NCBI GenBank assembly: GCA_963706535.1
Contig: CAVPMU010000002.1
Location: forward strand, 558,001-622,000
Direction: 5' to 3'
Length of the DNA: 64,000 nt
Source of the DNA: RPQJ01 sp963706535
GTDB taxonomy: Bacteria; Pseudomonadota; Gammaproteobacteria; Steroidobacterales; Steroidobacteraceae
The translations under genes and the position numbers were made by a program. The notes under the pieces are model-generated. The model searched no databases, was not told where the DNA came from, and saw only the letters and a list, made by a program, of their open reading frames with translations. The first letter of the stretch is position 1. Each line of letters starts with the position of its first letter. Below, piece after piece: positions 7,466-14,491 of the stretch.

Positions 7466-8676
7466 GATTGCAGCACCTTTGCGAGATCCTTCATCTGCTT
7501 GGCGATGGCCCGGTCCCCCGCGTGCTTCTCGGCCCACGCGGGATCGGGGTTATTGAGAGACGTCGTGAACTTGTCGAGCAGCGCCAGCAGCGAGTCCTGG
7601 AAAGCGGCGGCGTCGTCGATGTTGACCTGGCTCGCGGGCACCAGTTTCGTTGCACCATTTCGCAGACGCGCGTCGAAGTAGACGCGGCCCGTAAGAGGCT
7701 CTTCGACTCGAACGTTGACGAATGCACCGTAGACAAGCGAGCGGCCCGCCGCGGTGTTGCTGAATTCGATTCGTTTCAATTCATCGAGGCGAAGTTCGAC
7801 GGCGTAGTCGGCCTCGGGGATGTCAAGGGTGTAGACCTTGCCATCGGCGAAGCGCGTGGCCATGCGGTTGCCGATGGCCTGCCCTTTCGAGGGGGGCAGA
7901 ACGGGAATTTGCAGGTTCGCGGAGAGGAACTTGCTGAAATCCTGGGCGATAGTTGTCTCCAGTACGCCCGCGCCGCCCAAAGCGCTGGCGGACATCGCCG
8001 AGCGAGCGCCCTCGTTGACGCTGCTCGCGGTGACCCGCACGCGTCGCTCGACCGAAGGGTTCAGCCGCAACCCATCGAGTGTCTGCGCGAAGGCCGCGAG
8101 TATGTTGGCTTTGCCGGAGCCGAGGTACAGATTGCGGACCGCCTGCTGGCGCTCTTCCTCAGTGGGTGCGGCTTGCCGGACGTCGACCGACTGGACGACG
8201 ACTGGATAGCTCGCGACGACCGCCATTTCCCGGAAATTGACGAACAGCGCCTGAGCGGACAACTCGGCCAGCAGCTTATAACTCGCGCCGATCTGCTCGA
8301 CGCTCACCGTCTCGCGGTCGACTGCGAATGCGAGTACGGTCGCTGAACCGTCTCCGGGCTTGAGAGAGGCGAGTTGGTCGAATACGAGTGAGAAGGTTGG
8401 GTTGGATACGCTGCTTGCGTGCCTTCTTAGCGCGGCATCGAGCACTGAGATGCCGCCGGCCTGTTCGACCTCGATGGCGCGGCTGTAGGCGTACGACGTG
8501 GCGACAGCGGCGTCGTCCCCGATGTAGGCGAAGCCGGCAAAGTGAACCTGTGGTGGCTCCTCAGCGAAAGCGCCGGTGGACAGCACGATCGACACGAGGA
8601 CGGGCGACAGGACGGTGAGCAATCGGCACCGGCGACGGGCGGTGCAGTCGATCGAATCAGAACGCGACCCCAACAT
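7456..8676 (-). CDS. Periplasmic protein heading the envelope operon, unknown function
   Basis: A 406-residue protein. The N-terminus has a basic stretch and a signal peptide ending near TGAFAEEP. The mature part is mixed alpha/beta, with a strand-rich C-terminal third (YAVELRLDELKRIEF, GAFVNVRVEEPLTG) that resembles envelope assembly domains. Start chosen at ATG 8674-8676; an in-frame TTG at 8752 would add 26 residues but spoil the signal peptide. It is first in the minus-strand operon and overlaps the next gene by ten bases. I do not recognise the family. Confidence 0.65.
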   Translation of the reverse strand: MLGSRSDSIDCTARRRCRLLTVLSPVLVSIVLSTGAFAEEPPQVHFAGFAYIGDDAAVATSYAYSRAIEVEQAGGISVLDAALRRHASSVSNPTFSLVFDQLASLKPGDGSATVLAFAVDRETVSVEQIGASYKLLAELSAQALFVNFREMAVVASYPVVVQSVDVRQAAPTEEERQQAVRNLYLGSGKANILAAFAQTLDGLRLNPSVERRVRVTASSVNEGARSAMSASALGGAGVLETTIAQDFSKFLSANLQIPVLPPSKGQAIGNRMATRFADGKVYTLDIPEADYAVELRLDELKRIEFSNTAAGRSLVYGAFVNVRVEEPLTGRVYFDARLRNGATKLVPASQVNIDDAAAFQDSLLALLDKFTTSLNNPDPAWAEKHAGDRAIAKQMKDLAKVLQSCR

Positions 8677-8921
8677 GAAACTTCGGTCTCCCTGACTTCC
8701 ACGATCCGTGTAGCGGCGCCGATTCCGCGGCGCCGTGGGAATATAGGACCACAAGAACGAGACCTGATGAGATGTTTGTCACAGATGCCCAGAACCACAG
8801 GGCGCCACAAGAGGTGATTTGTGACGTGATGTGACAACAGGCGTGCAACTTCGGGCAGCCACCGGCGACATCAATCCGCAGGTCGCGTCTGAGCGGCGAG
8901 CCGATCCCGCATCGGAGCGAG

Positions 8922-8949
8922 TTGACGCGTGTCGAGTGACGTATATACT
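8922..8949 (+). promoter_or_regulatory. mazEF promoter
   Basis: TTGACG (8922-8927) and TATACT (8944-8949) are separated by 16 bases and lie 24 bases before the mazE start. The -10 region is embedded in the 8-bp palindrome GTATATAC (8941-8948), a plausible autoregulatory operator. Confidence 0.6.
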
Positions 8950-8972
8950 CATTGAGACATCAGAGGTGTGCC

Positions 8973-9227
8973 ATGTCCAAGACAGCGACACTGACCGTCC
9001 AGCAATGGGGCAACAGCCTGGCCGTGCGCATTCCGGCGAAGGTGGCGCGATCCGCACGCTTTAGAGTCGGTCAGCCGGTGGAGGTATCGGCGCAGGACGC
9101 AAGCGTCCTGGTGCGGGCCATTGGCGAGCCCAAGCTCAGCCTCGCCCAGAAGCTCGCCGCGTTTGATCCGGATCGGCACGGTAGCGAGGTCATGGCGACC
9201 GAGCGAGTCGGTCGCGAGGTGTTCTGA
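8973..9227 (+). CDS. mazE: MazE-type AbrB-fold antitoxin
   Basis: An 84-residue antitoxin. The N-terminal swapped-hairpin AbrB domain is clear (VQQWGNSLAVRIPAKVA, residues about 8-25, then VGQPVEVS). The acidic C-terminal tail should wrap the toxin. Start chosen at ATG 8973; upstream ATG 8952 lies at the inferred transcript start. It overlaps mazF by one base (TGATG), so translation is coupled, and the pair should be autoregulated. Confidence 0.88.
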   Translation: MSKTATLTVQQWGNSLAVRIPAKVARSARFRVGQPVEVSAQDASVLVRAIGEPKLSLAQKLAAFDPDRHGSEVMATERVGREVF

Positions 9228-9589
9228 TGGCGGCGCGCAAGTCCTGGTGCCCGGACCGTCGCGACATGATCTGGATTGACTGCAATCCGCAGGCGGGACG
9301 CGAGATGAAGGACCGACACCCGCTGGTCGTGTTGTCGCCTCGCGAATTCAACGAGCGCACCGGGATCGTGATCGGGCTGCCGATGACGACAGCGGCCTAT
9401 AACGACACCAACCCGTTTGCAGTGCAGCTCAAGGGCGCCCGCGACACAACGAGCTATATTCTCGGACATCAGCCGAAGTCGTTCGACTGGCGGGCCCGCA
9501 AAGCGAAGCCCCACCCGTGGAAGAGGGTGCCGGAGGAGTCGTACGTGCTCGCCTGCGAAACGCTGAACCAGATCATCGAGATCGGATAG
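9227..9589 (+). CDS. mazF: MazF/PemK-type mRNA interferase toxin
   Basis: A 120-residue endoribonuclease toxin of the PemK/MazF fold. Visible family features are DMIWIDCNPQAGREMKDRHP (the conserved GxE/RP loop), the LVVLSP strand and IGLPMTT. It cleaves mRNA at short sites; the specificity cannot be read here. Partner of mazE immediately upstream. Lies between the two IS copies. Confidence 0.88.
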   Translation: MAARKSWCPDRRDMIWIDCNPQAGREMKDRHPLVVLSPREFNERTGIVIGLPMTTAAYNDTNPFAVQLKGARDTTSYILGHQPKSFDWRARKAKPHPWKRVPEESYVLACETLNQIIEIG

Positions 9590-9861
9590 CAGGCGTGTCG
9601 GCTAGGCTCCGGGTCCAGATCGGGCGGTGCGGTGTCAATCTGCTTAAGGTGACGCCGCTGCGTATCCGACGGGTGGTTCCGTTCCCGGCCAGCGCTCGGC
9701 TCGCGACGCTCGCGGGGGCGCAGCGGCTGTGGGGTTGCGGATGGGGAGGCCATGGGTCCAGCCGCCGGGCGGCATCTGGATCGGCTGAGCCAGCGGGTTC
9801 TCGCGCGTCGAACCCGAAGAATAGCCCGTGAGTCAGAACACGATGTCTCTTGATCCGCGCC
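9590..9861. other. Intergenic stretch between mazF and a gene remnant
   Basis: No supported gene. Short frames on both strands have no recognisable domain or ribosome site. It could belong to the decayed gene that follows on the minus strand. Confidence 0.35.
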
Positions 9862-10266
9862 TTACAGCTTCGTCTCACGGTCAAACAGCGCCATCTGCTC
9901 GAACATCGGTTGAACGGTTTGGTGCGCGGATCTGAAGCGTACGGACTGGTCTGCCATCGGCATCACTGACTGCAACGTGAGGAGGTGTTCGTTGCTGTTG
10001 ACGAGTCCGAGGCTCAGGCGCGCGGTGCTCGCAGGACGATCTGGGACTCACTGGATTGAGCCGTCAACAGAAGTCGCCGTTCTGCCCCCTGCGTGGGCGA
10101 GAGCTTGAGTGGCACGGCTTCACCGAGCAGCTTCTGAATAGCGCGGCTGGTCACATCAGGTGTCGCGACTACTTGGACGATCGCGATCCGCTGGAAGTCG
10201 TCTACCGCACCGAACTTCACGATGATGCGGTGTAGGTGCGAGGACGTCAGGCTCTTGAAGGGTTTC
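9862..10266 (-). pseudogene. 3' remnant of an unknown gene, frameshifted and cut by IS copy 2
   Basis: Two minus-strand frames join into one sensible protein tail. The upstream part (10266 to about 10025) reads SLTSSHLHRIIVKFGAVDD and on to LLLTAQSSESQIVL. The downstream part, in a shifted frame, reads LSLGLVNSNEHLLTLQS and ends EQMALFDRETKL at the stop 9862-9864. The 5' end is lost where the IS begins. I do not recognise the family. Confidence 0.5.
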
Positions 10267-11141
10267 CTGATTAGCCACAAAGTTCAGCAGGCCCATTCGG
10301 CGAGCCTTGCGAGGTGAATACCGAGCGCATCGATGGAGCAGGAGATGCGCGATGGGAATCAACCAGGTGCAGTTTCAGAAGGGCTTGTCGATGACGGCGT
10401 TCATGGAGCAGTACGGAACCGAGGAGAAATGCCGTGCAGCGGTGGTCGCCATGCGTTGGCCGAATGGTTTCGTCTGCCCGGACTGTGGTGAGTCGCGCCA
10501 TTGCACGTTTGAGCGCAAAGGTCTGCGGTACTGGCAATGCTCGGCCTGCCGAGAGCAAACGACGGTCATGTGCGAGCGGGAGGCGACACGCCAGCTGGAC
10601 GGGCGCGTCGAGATCGACGACGCCTACTTGGGAGGGCAATTGCCCGGCGGCAAGAGCGGGCGCGGCTCGGAGAACAAGGTGTCGTTTATCGCGGCCGTGC
10701 AAACGACCGCGACCGGCCAGCCGTTGCGGGTTTGCCTGAAGAAGCTGGACTTCACCACGGAAGCGATTGCCGAATGGGCGCAGACGGCGTTGGCCGCCTC
10801 GGCACGGGTGGTGTCGGACGGCCTGTGGTGCTTCAAGGCCGTTACCTCGAGCGGGGCATCGCATGAGCGCACCGTCACCGGCGGCGGTGCGGCCTGCGTC
10901 AAGCTGGAACAGTTCCGCGCGGTCAATACCTTCCTGGGCCATCTGAAGACCGCCTACTCGGGGACTTACCATGCCTTCGACTTTGCCAAATACGCGCATC
11001 GTTATCTCGCAGAGGTCCAATATCGCTTCAATCGCCGCTTCGACTTGTCGTCCATCATGCGGCGGCTCCTGGTCGCCTCCATTCTCATAACACCCCGGCC
11101 AGAGCAGTTCTTGCGGGCGGCTGAACATTGTGGCTAATCAG
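10267..11141 (+). mobile_element. IS1595-family insertion sequence, copy 2
   Basis: The same 875-bp element as copy 1, same orientation, with the same 22-bp terminal repeats (10267-10288 and 11120-11141). I count about four base differences between copies. No matching target duplication flanks it, and both neighbours are gene fragments. Confidence 0.85.
10352..11137 (+). CDS. IS1595-family (ISXO2-like) transposase, internally shortened, copy 2
   Basis: A 261-residue protein differing from copy 1 at three residues (two in the CREQTTVMCERE segment, one near the C-terminus: ILI for ILT). It has the same zinc ribbon, the same catalytic segments and the same in-frame loss of about 55 residues before VEIDDAYLGG. 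Because both copies share the deletion, the deleted form itself must have multiplied. Start as for copy 1 (AGGAG, then ATG). Confidence 0.85.
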   Translation: MGINQVQFQKGLSMTAFMEQYGTEEKCRAAVVAMRWPNGFVCPDCGESRHCTFERKGLRYWQCSACREQTTVMCEREATRQLDGRVEIDDAYLGGQLPGGKSGRGSENKVSFIAAVQTTATGQPLRVCLKKLDFTTEAIAEWAQTALAASARVVSDGLWCFKAVTSSGASHERTVTGGGAACVKLEQFRAVNTFLGHLKTAYSGTYHAFDFAKYAHRYLAEVQYRFNRRFDLSSIMRRLLVASILITPRPEQFLRAAEHCG

Positions 11142-11362
11142 GTAAGGTCAAGCTCAGAAGCCAACTCGCAACCGGGCATTGGTCCCGGGAACTGGTCCTC
11201 CACATGGTCAAGCACGAGGACGAATTGCAGGTGGTGGCAGAGTCCGGCATCACGATCCACCGGCTCAAGGATGTGGTGAACCAGCTAAAGGCGGGAGGCA
11301 TGGTCATCGAGGGAGCGGCAGGGACGCACCTGCTCGATCTAGTCGCGCTGGGGGCTGGCTGA
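11142..11362 (+). pseudogene. 3' remnant of an unknown gene truncated by IS copy 2
   Basis: An open frame runs from the IS right end to TGA 11360-11362 with no good start. It encodes a compact helical segment (HWSRELVLHMVKHEDELQVV, then IHRLKDVVNQLKAGGMVIEG). Codon use and composition look like a real protein C-terminus. Family unknown. Confidence 0.45.
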
Positions 11363-11485
11363 CGAGGGGGTAGGGCGGGAGTCTTGGGGAGCCCGAAACG
11401 GGCTGAAATTCGACTCGCAGCACTTACGCTGCACTTACGAACACCGAACCGCAAGTGGCGCAGAGAAGAAAAAGGCTTGTTTTAT

Positions 11486-11562
11486 TGGTCGGGATGAGAG
11501 GATTTGAACCTCCGACTCCTACGTCCCGAACGTAGTGCTCTACCAGGCTGAGCTACATCCCG
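11486..11562 (-). tRNA. tRNA-Pro (CGG)
   Basis: A 77-nt cloverleaf including an encoded CCA (11486-11488). The 7-bp acceptor pairs CGGGATG with CATCCCG. The anticodon stem CTACG/CGTAG holds the loop TTCGGGA, so the anticodon is CGG. The T arm contains GGTTCAAATCC. The 3' end faces the accessory region. Confidence 0.95.
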
Positions 11563-11585
11563 TCGCCGTATCGTCCAATTCCGGG

Positions 11586-12560
11586 TCAGTACGACCGACC
11601 GACCGCGAACTCCGCGAGCGCCTGAAGCGCCTGCCTGTGCGCCGACTCGGGTAGCCGGCCCAGTGCCTCGATGGCGAGATCCTTCTCCCGCTGCGCGAGC
11701 CGGGCAGTGTACTCAAGGCCCCCCGACGATTCAATCGTGCGCGTGACGGCCTCGAGGTCGGCGAGCCCGCCTTCCTCGACTGCGACCCGCAGCCGGGCGG
11801 TGTCCTCGAGCGAGGAATGGGCCAGGGCGTAGATCAGGGGCAGGGTGGGCTTGCCCTCGGCGAGGTCGTCCCCGAGGTTCTTGCCGAGCTCCGCCCGGTC
11901 GGCCCGGTAGTCGAGGGCGTCGTCCACCAGCTGGAACGCGTTGCCGAGGTGCCGGCCGTAGTCGACCATGGCCTGCTCGACCTCGGGCGGGGCGCCGGCC
12001 AGCACCGCCGCCATCTGGGCGCCCGCCTCGAAGAGCTTGGCTGTCTTGCGGTAGATGACCTCGAGGTAGCTCTCCTCGGTGGTGTCCGGGTCGTGGGCGT
12101 TCATGAGCTGCAACACCTCTCCCATGGAGATGGTGTTGGTCGCGTCCGCCATGATGGACTGGATGCGCATGTCGCCGAGGCCCACCATCATCTGGAAGGC
12201 CCGGGAATAGAGGTAGTCGCCGACCAGGACGCTGGCCTCGTTGCCGAAGACGTGGTTGGCCGTGTCCCGGCCGCGGCGCAGGTCGGAGCCGTCCACGACG
12301 TCGTCGTGGAGCAGGGTGGCCGTGTGGATGAATTCGATGACCGCGGCGGTATCCACGTGGTGGTCGCCGCGGTATCCGCAGGCCCGGGCCGCGAGCAGCA
12401 CGCTGAGCGGGCGCAGGCGCTTGCCGCCGGCCCCGATGATGTACTGGGCCACCTGGTTGACGAGCACGACGTTGCTCGCCAGGCGCTCGACGATCACCTG
12501 GTCGAGGCGGCGCAGGTCGTCCGCGACCGGCTCCCTGATGAGTTCTATTTGCATTCCCAC
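11586..12560 (-). CDS. ispB: Polyprenyl (octaprenyl) diphosphate synthase
   Basis: A trans-prenyltransferase of 324 residues that elongates farnesyl diphosphate with isopentenyl diphosphate to make the ubiquinone side chain. The first Asp-rich motif is LLHDDVVD (near residue 83) and the second LVDDALDY (near 211). GGKRLRP near residue 48 binds isopentenyl diphosphate. Length is normal. It lies divergently from rplU, the usual arrangement in gammaproteobacteria. Chain length cannot be told from the sequence alone. Confidence 0.93.
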   Translation of the reverse strand: MGMQIELIREPVADDLRRLDQVIVERLASNVVLVNQVAQYIIGAGGKRLRPLSVLLAARACGYRGDHHVDTAAVIEFIHTATLLHDDVVDGSDLRRGRDTANHVFGNEASVLVGDYLYSRAFQMMVGLGDMRIQSIMADATNTISMGEVLQLMNAHDPDTTEESYLEVIYRKTAKLFEAGAQMAAVLAGAPPEVEQAMVDYGRHLGNAFQLVDDALDYRADRAELGKNLGDDLAEGKPTLPLIYALAHSSLEDTARLRVAVEEGGLADLEAVTRTIESSGGLEYTARLAQREKDLAIEALGRLPESAHRQALQALAEFAVGRSY

Positions 12561-12634
12561 GTCAGGCCCCCAAAAAGTCGGCGCATGGTACCCGGACGCC
12601 CCGGGCGAGGGAATGCCGGCTTGCGCCTAAGCGC

Positions 12635-12663
12635 TTGATTCGGGCGGGCCGGGCACGTAAACT
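12635..12663 (+). promoter_or_regulatory. rplU-rpmA promoter
   Basis: TTGATT (12635-12640) and TAAACT (12658-12663) with an ideal 17-base spacer, about 50 bases before the rplU start codon. The leader is GC-rich and could hold regulatory structure, but I cannot assign one. Confidence 0.6.
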
Positions 12664-12714
12664 TCCGCGTCTTTCTGCCGGGCCAGCCCCGGCCCCAGTG
12701 GAGTTCCAAGGAAT

Positions 12715-13026
12715 ATGTACGCGGTCATTGCGACGGGCGGCAAGCAGTACCGTGTCGCCGAAGGCGACGTGGTGCGATTCGAGAAGCTCCCGGCCGAGCC
12801 GGGCGCCGCGGTCGAGTTCGACAAGGTGCTGGTCGTGGGCCAGGGCGCCGACATCAAGGTGGGCAAGCCCTACGTGGCAGGCAGCAAGGTCACCGGCACC
12901 GTGCAGTCGCACGGCAAGAGCGACAAGGTGACGATCGTCAAGTTCCGCCGCCGCAAGCACTACCTGCGCCAGGGCACGCACCGGCAGCAGTACACTGAAG
13001 TGAAGATCACGGGCATCTCGGGCTGA
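12715..13026 (+). CDS. rplU: 50S ribosomal protein L21
   Basis: A 103-residue ribosomal protein with the typical start MYAVIATGGKQYRV and the C-terminal RRKHYLRQGTHRQ RNA-binding stretch. Binds 23S rRNA in the large subunit. Preceded by AAGGAA at a good distance. It is followed after 28 bases by rpmA, the standard pair. Confidence 0.97.
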   Translation: MYAVIATGGKQYRVAEGDVVRFEKLPAEPGAAVEFDKVLVVGQGADIKVGKPYVAGSKVTGTVQSHGKSDKVTIVKFRRRKHYLRQGTHRQQYTEVKITGISG

Positions 13027-13054
13027 TCCCGGGCGCCTTCGAAGGAGTCTAGCC

Positions 13055-13318
13055 ATGGCACATAAAAAGGCAGGCGGCAGTACCAAGAACGGCCGCGAGT
13101 CCGAAAGCAAGCGACTGGGCCTGAAGAAGTTCGGCGGCCAGCGCGTCGTTGCGGGCAATATCCTCGTCCGCCAGCGCGGCACGCAGTATCGCGCCGGCGA
13201 CAACGTCGGCGTCGGCACGGACCACACGCTGTTCGCGCTCACCGACGGCACCGTGCGCTTCCGCCGCAAGGGCGAGGCCCAGCGGATGCACGTGTTCGTG
13301 GATCCCGCGACCAACTGA
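13055..13318 (+). CDS. rpmA: 50S ribosomal protein L27
   Basis: An 87-residue protein with the diagnostic N-terminus MAHKKAGGSTKNGRES and GVGTDHTLFAL. Its N-terminal tail reaches the peptidyl transferase centre. No N-terminal cleavage extension of the Firmicute type is present. GAAGGAG precedes the start. Cotranscribed with rplU and followed by a terminator. Confidence 0.97.
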   Translation: MAHKKAGGSTKNGRESESKRLGLKKFGGQRVVAGNILVRQRGTQYRAGDNVGVGTDHTLFALTDGTVRFRRKGEAQRMHVFVDPATN

Positions 13319-13343
13319 CCCGGCGCGCTTTCCGCGCACCCGC

Positions 13344-13370
13344 AAGGCCCCGGCACCCCCGGGGCCTTTG
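13344..13370 (+). terminator. Rho-independent terminator after rpmA
   Basis: A 10-bp GC stem (AAGGCCCCGG with CCGGGGCCTT, 5-base loop) is followed by a short T-containing run (TTTGCATTT). It separates the ribosomal pair from obgE. Confidence 0.65.
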
Positions 13371-13390
13371 CATTTCCGGGAATCCTGCTC

Positions 13391-13417
13391 TTCACTACCC
13401 CCTACCCCCTACCCCCT
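13391..13417. repeat. 7-bp tandem repeat module before obgE
   Basis: TTCACTA is followed by three CTACCCC units (13395-13415). On the minus strand this reads (GGGGTAG)n then TGAA, the same layout as the GGATAGC modules elsewhere in the window. It lies 20 bases before the obgE start. Confidence 0.5.
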
Positions 13418-13435
13418 GATCACCAACCCCTTCCC

Positions 13436-14482
13436 ATGAAGTTCGTCGACGAAGCCACGATCAAGGTCAACGCCGGCAACGGCGGCCGCGGCATGGTCAG
13501 CTTCCGCCGCGAGAAGTTCATTCCCTTCGGCGGGCCGGACGGCGGCGACGGCGGCGACGGCGGCAGCATCTACCTGGTCGCGAAGCAGGGGCTCAACACG
13601 CTGGCCGACTTCCGTTACCAGCGCAGCTTCAAGGCGGTGAACGGCGAGCCGGGCGGCAGCGCGGACTGCAGCGGCAAGGGCGGCGCCGACCTCGAGGTCG
13701 TGGTCCCGGTCGGCACGGTCGTCTACGAGGTTGCTACCGAGGAGACCTTGGGAGACCTCGACCACGACGGCGCGCGCATCATGGTGGCGCGAGGTGGCAA
13801 GGGCGGTCTCGGCAACCAGCGCTTCAAGAGCAGCACCAACCGTACGCCACGCAAGGCCACGCCGGGCTTCCCGGGCGAGAAGCGCGAGCTCAGGCTCGAG
13901 CTCAAGCTCATCGCGGACGTGGGACTGCTCGGCCTGCCGAACGCCGGCAAATCCACGCTGATCAGCGTCGTCTCCGCCGCCCGGCCGCGCATCGCGGACT
14001 ATCCGTTCACCACGCTGCACCCGAACCTCGGCGTCGTGTACGTGGGCGAGCACAAGAGCTTCGTGATGGCCGACATCCCGGGCCTGATCGAAGGCGCCGC
14101 GGAAGGCGCCGGGCTCGGCATCCGTTTCCTCAAGCACCTGCAGCGCACCCGGCTGCTGCTGCACCTCGTGGACATCTCCCCGCCTGATCCCGACGCGGAC
14201 CCGGTGGAGGACGTCCGCGCGATCACCGCGGAGCTCAGGAAATTCAGCCCGGAACTCGCGGTGCGCGAGCGCTGGCTGGTGCTGAACAAGATCGACCTGC
14301 TGCCGCCGGCGGACGCGGAGAAGCGCTGCAAGGAGATCGTGCGGCGGCTGCGCTGGAAGGGCCCCGTGTACCGGATCTCCGGCGTCACGCGGCAGGGCAC
14401 GCAGGAACTCTGCCAGGCGGTGATGCGCCGCCTGGACGAGATCGCGGCCGCGCCGCCACCGGCCGACGAGAGCGAGGAGTAG
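13436..14482 (+). CDS. obgE: Obg-family GTPase ObgE/CgtA
   Basis: A 348-residue ribosome-associated GTPase involved in 50S assembly and stress signalling. Residues 1-158 form the glycine-rich Obg fold (NAGNGGRGMVSFRREKFIP, GGDGGDGG). The G domain follows with G1 GLPNAGKSTL, switch region YPFTTLHPNLG, G3 DIPGLIEGAAEG and G4 NKID. Length is slightly under the E. coli protein because the acidic tail is short. Sits downstream of rplU-rpmA as in most proteobacteria. Confidence 0.95.
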   Translation: MKFVDEATIKVNAGNGGRGMVSFRREKFIPFGGPDGGDGGDGGSIYLVAKQGLNTLADFRYQRSFKAVNGEPGGSADCSGKGGADLEVVVPVGTVVYEVATEETLGDLDHDGARIMVARGGKGGLGNQRFKSSTNRTPRKATPGFPGEKRELRLELKLIADVGLLGLPNAGKSTLISVVSAARPRIADYPFTTLHPNLGVVYVGEHKSFVMADIPGLIEGAAEGAGLGIRFLKHLQRTRLLLHLVDISPPDPDADPVEDVRAITAELRKFSPELAVRERWLVLNKIDLLPPADAEKRCKEIVRRLRWKGPVYRISGVTRQGTQELCQAVMRRLDEIAAAPPPADESEE

Positions 14483-14491
14483 GGTTTCCCG

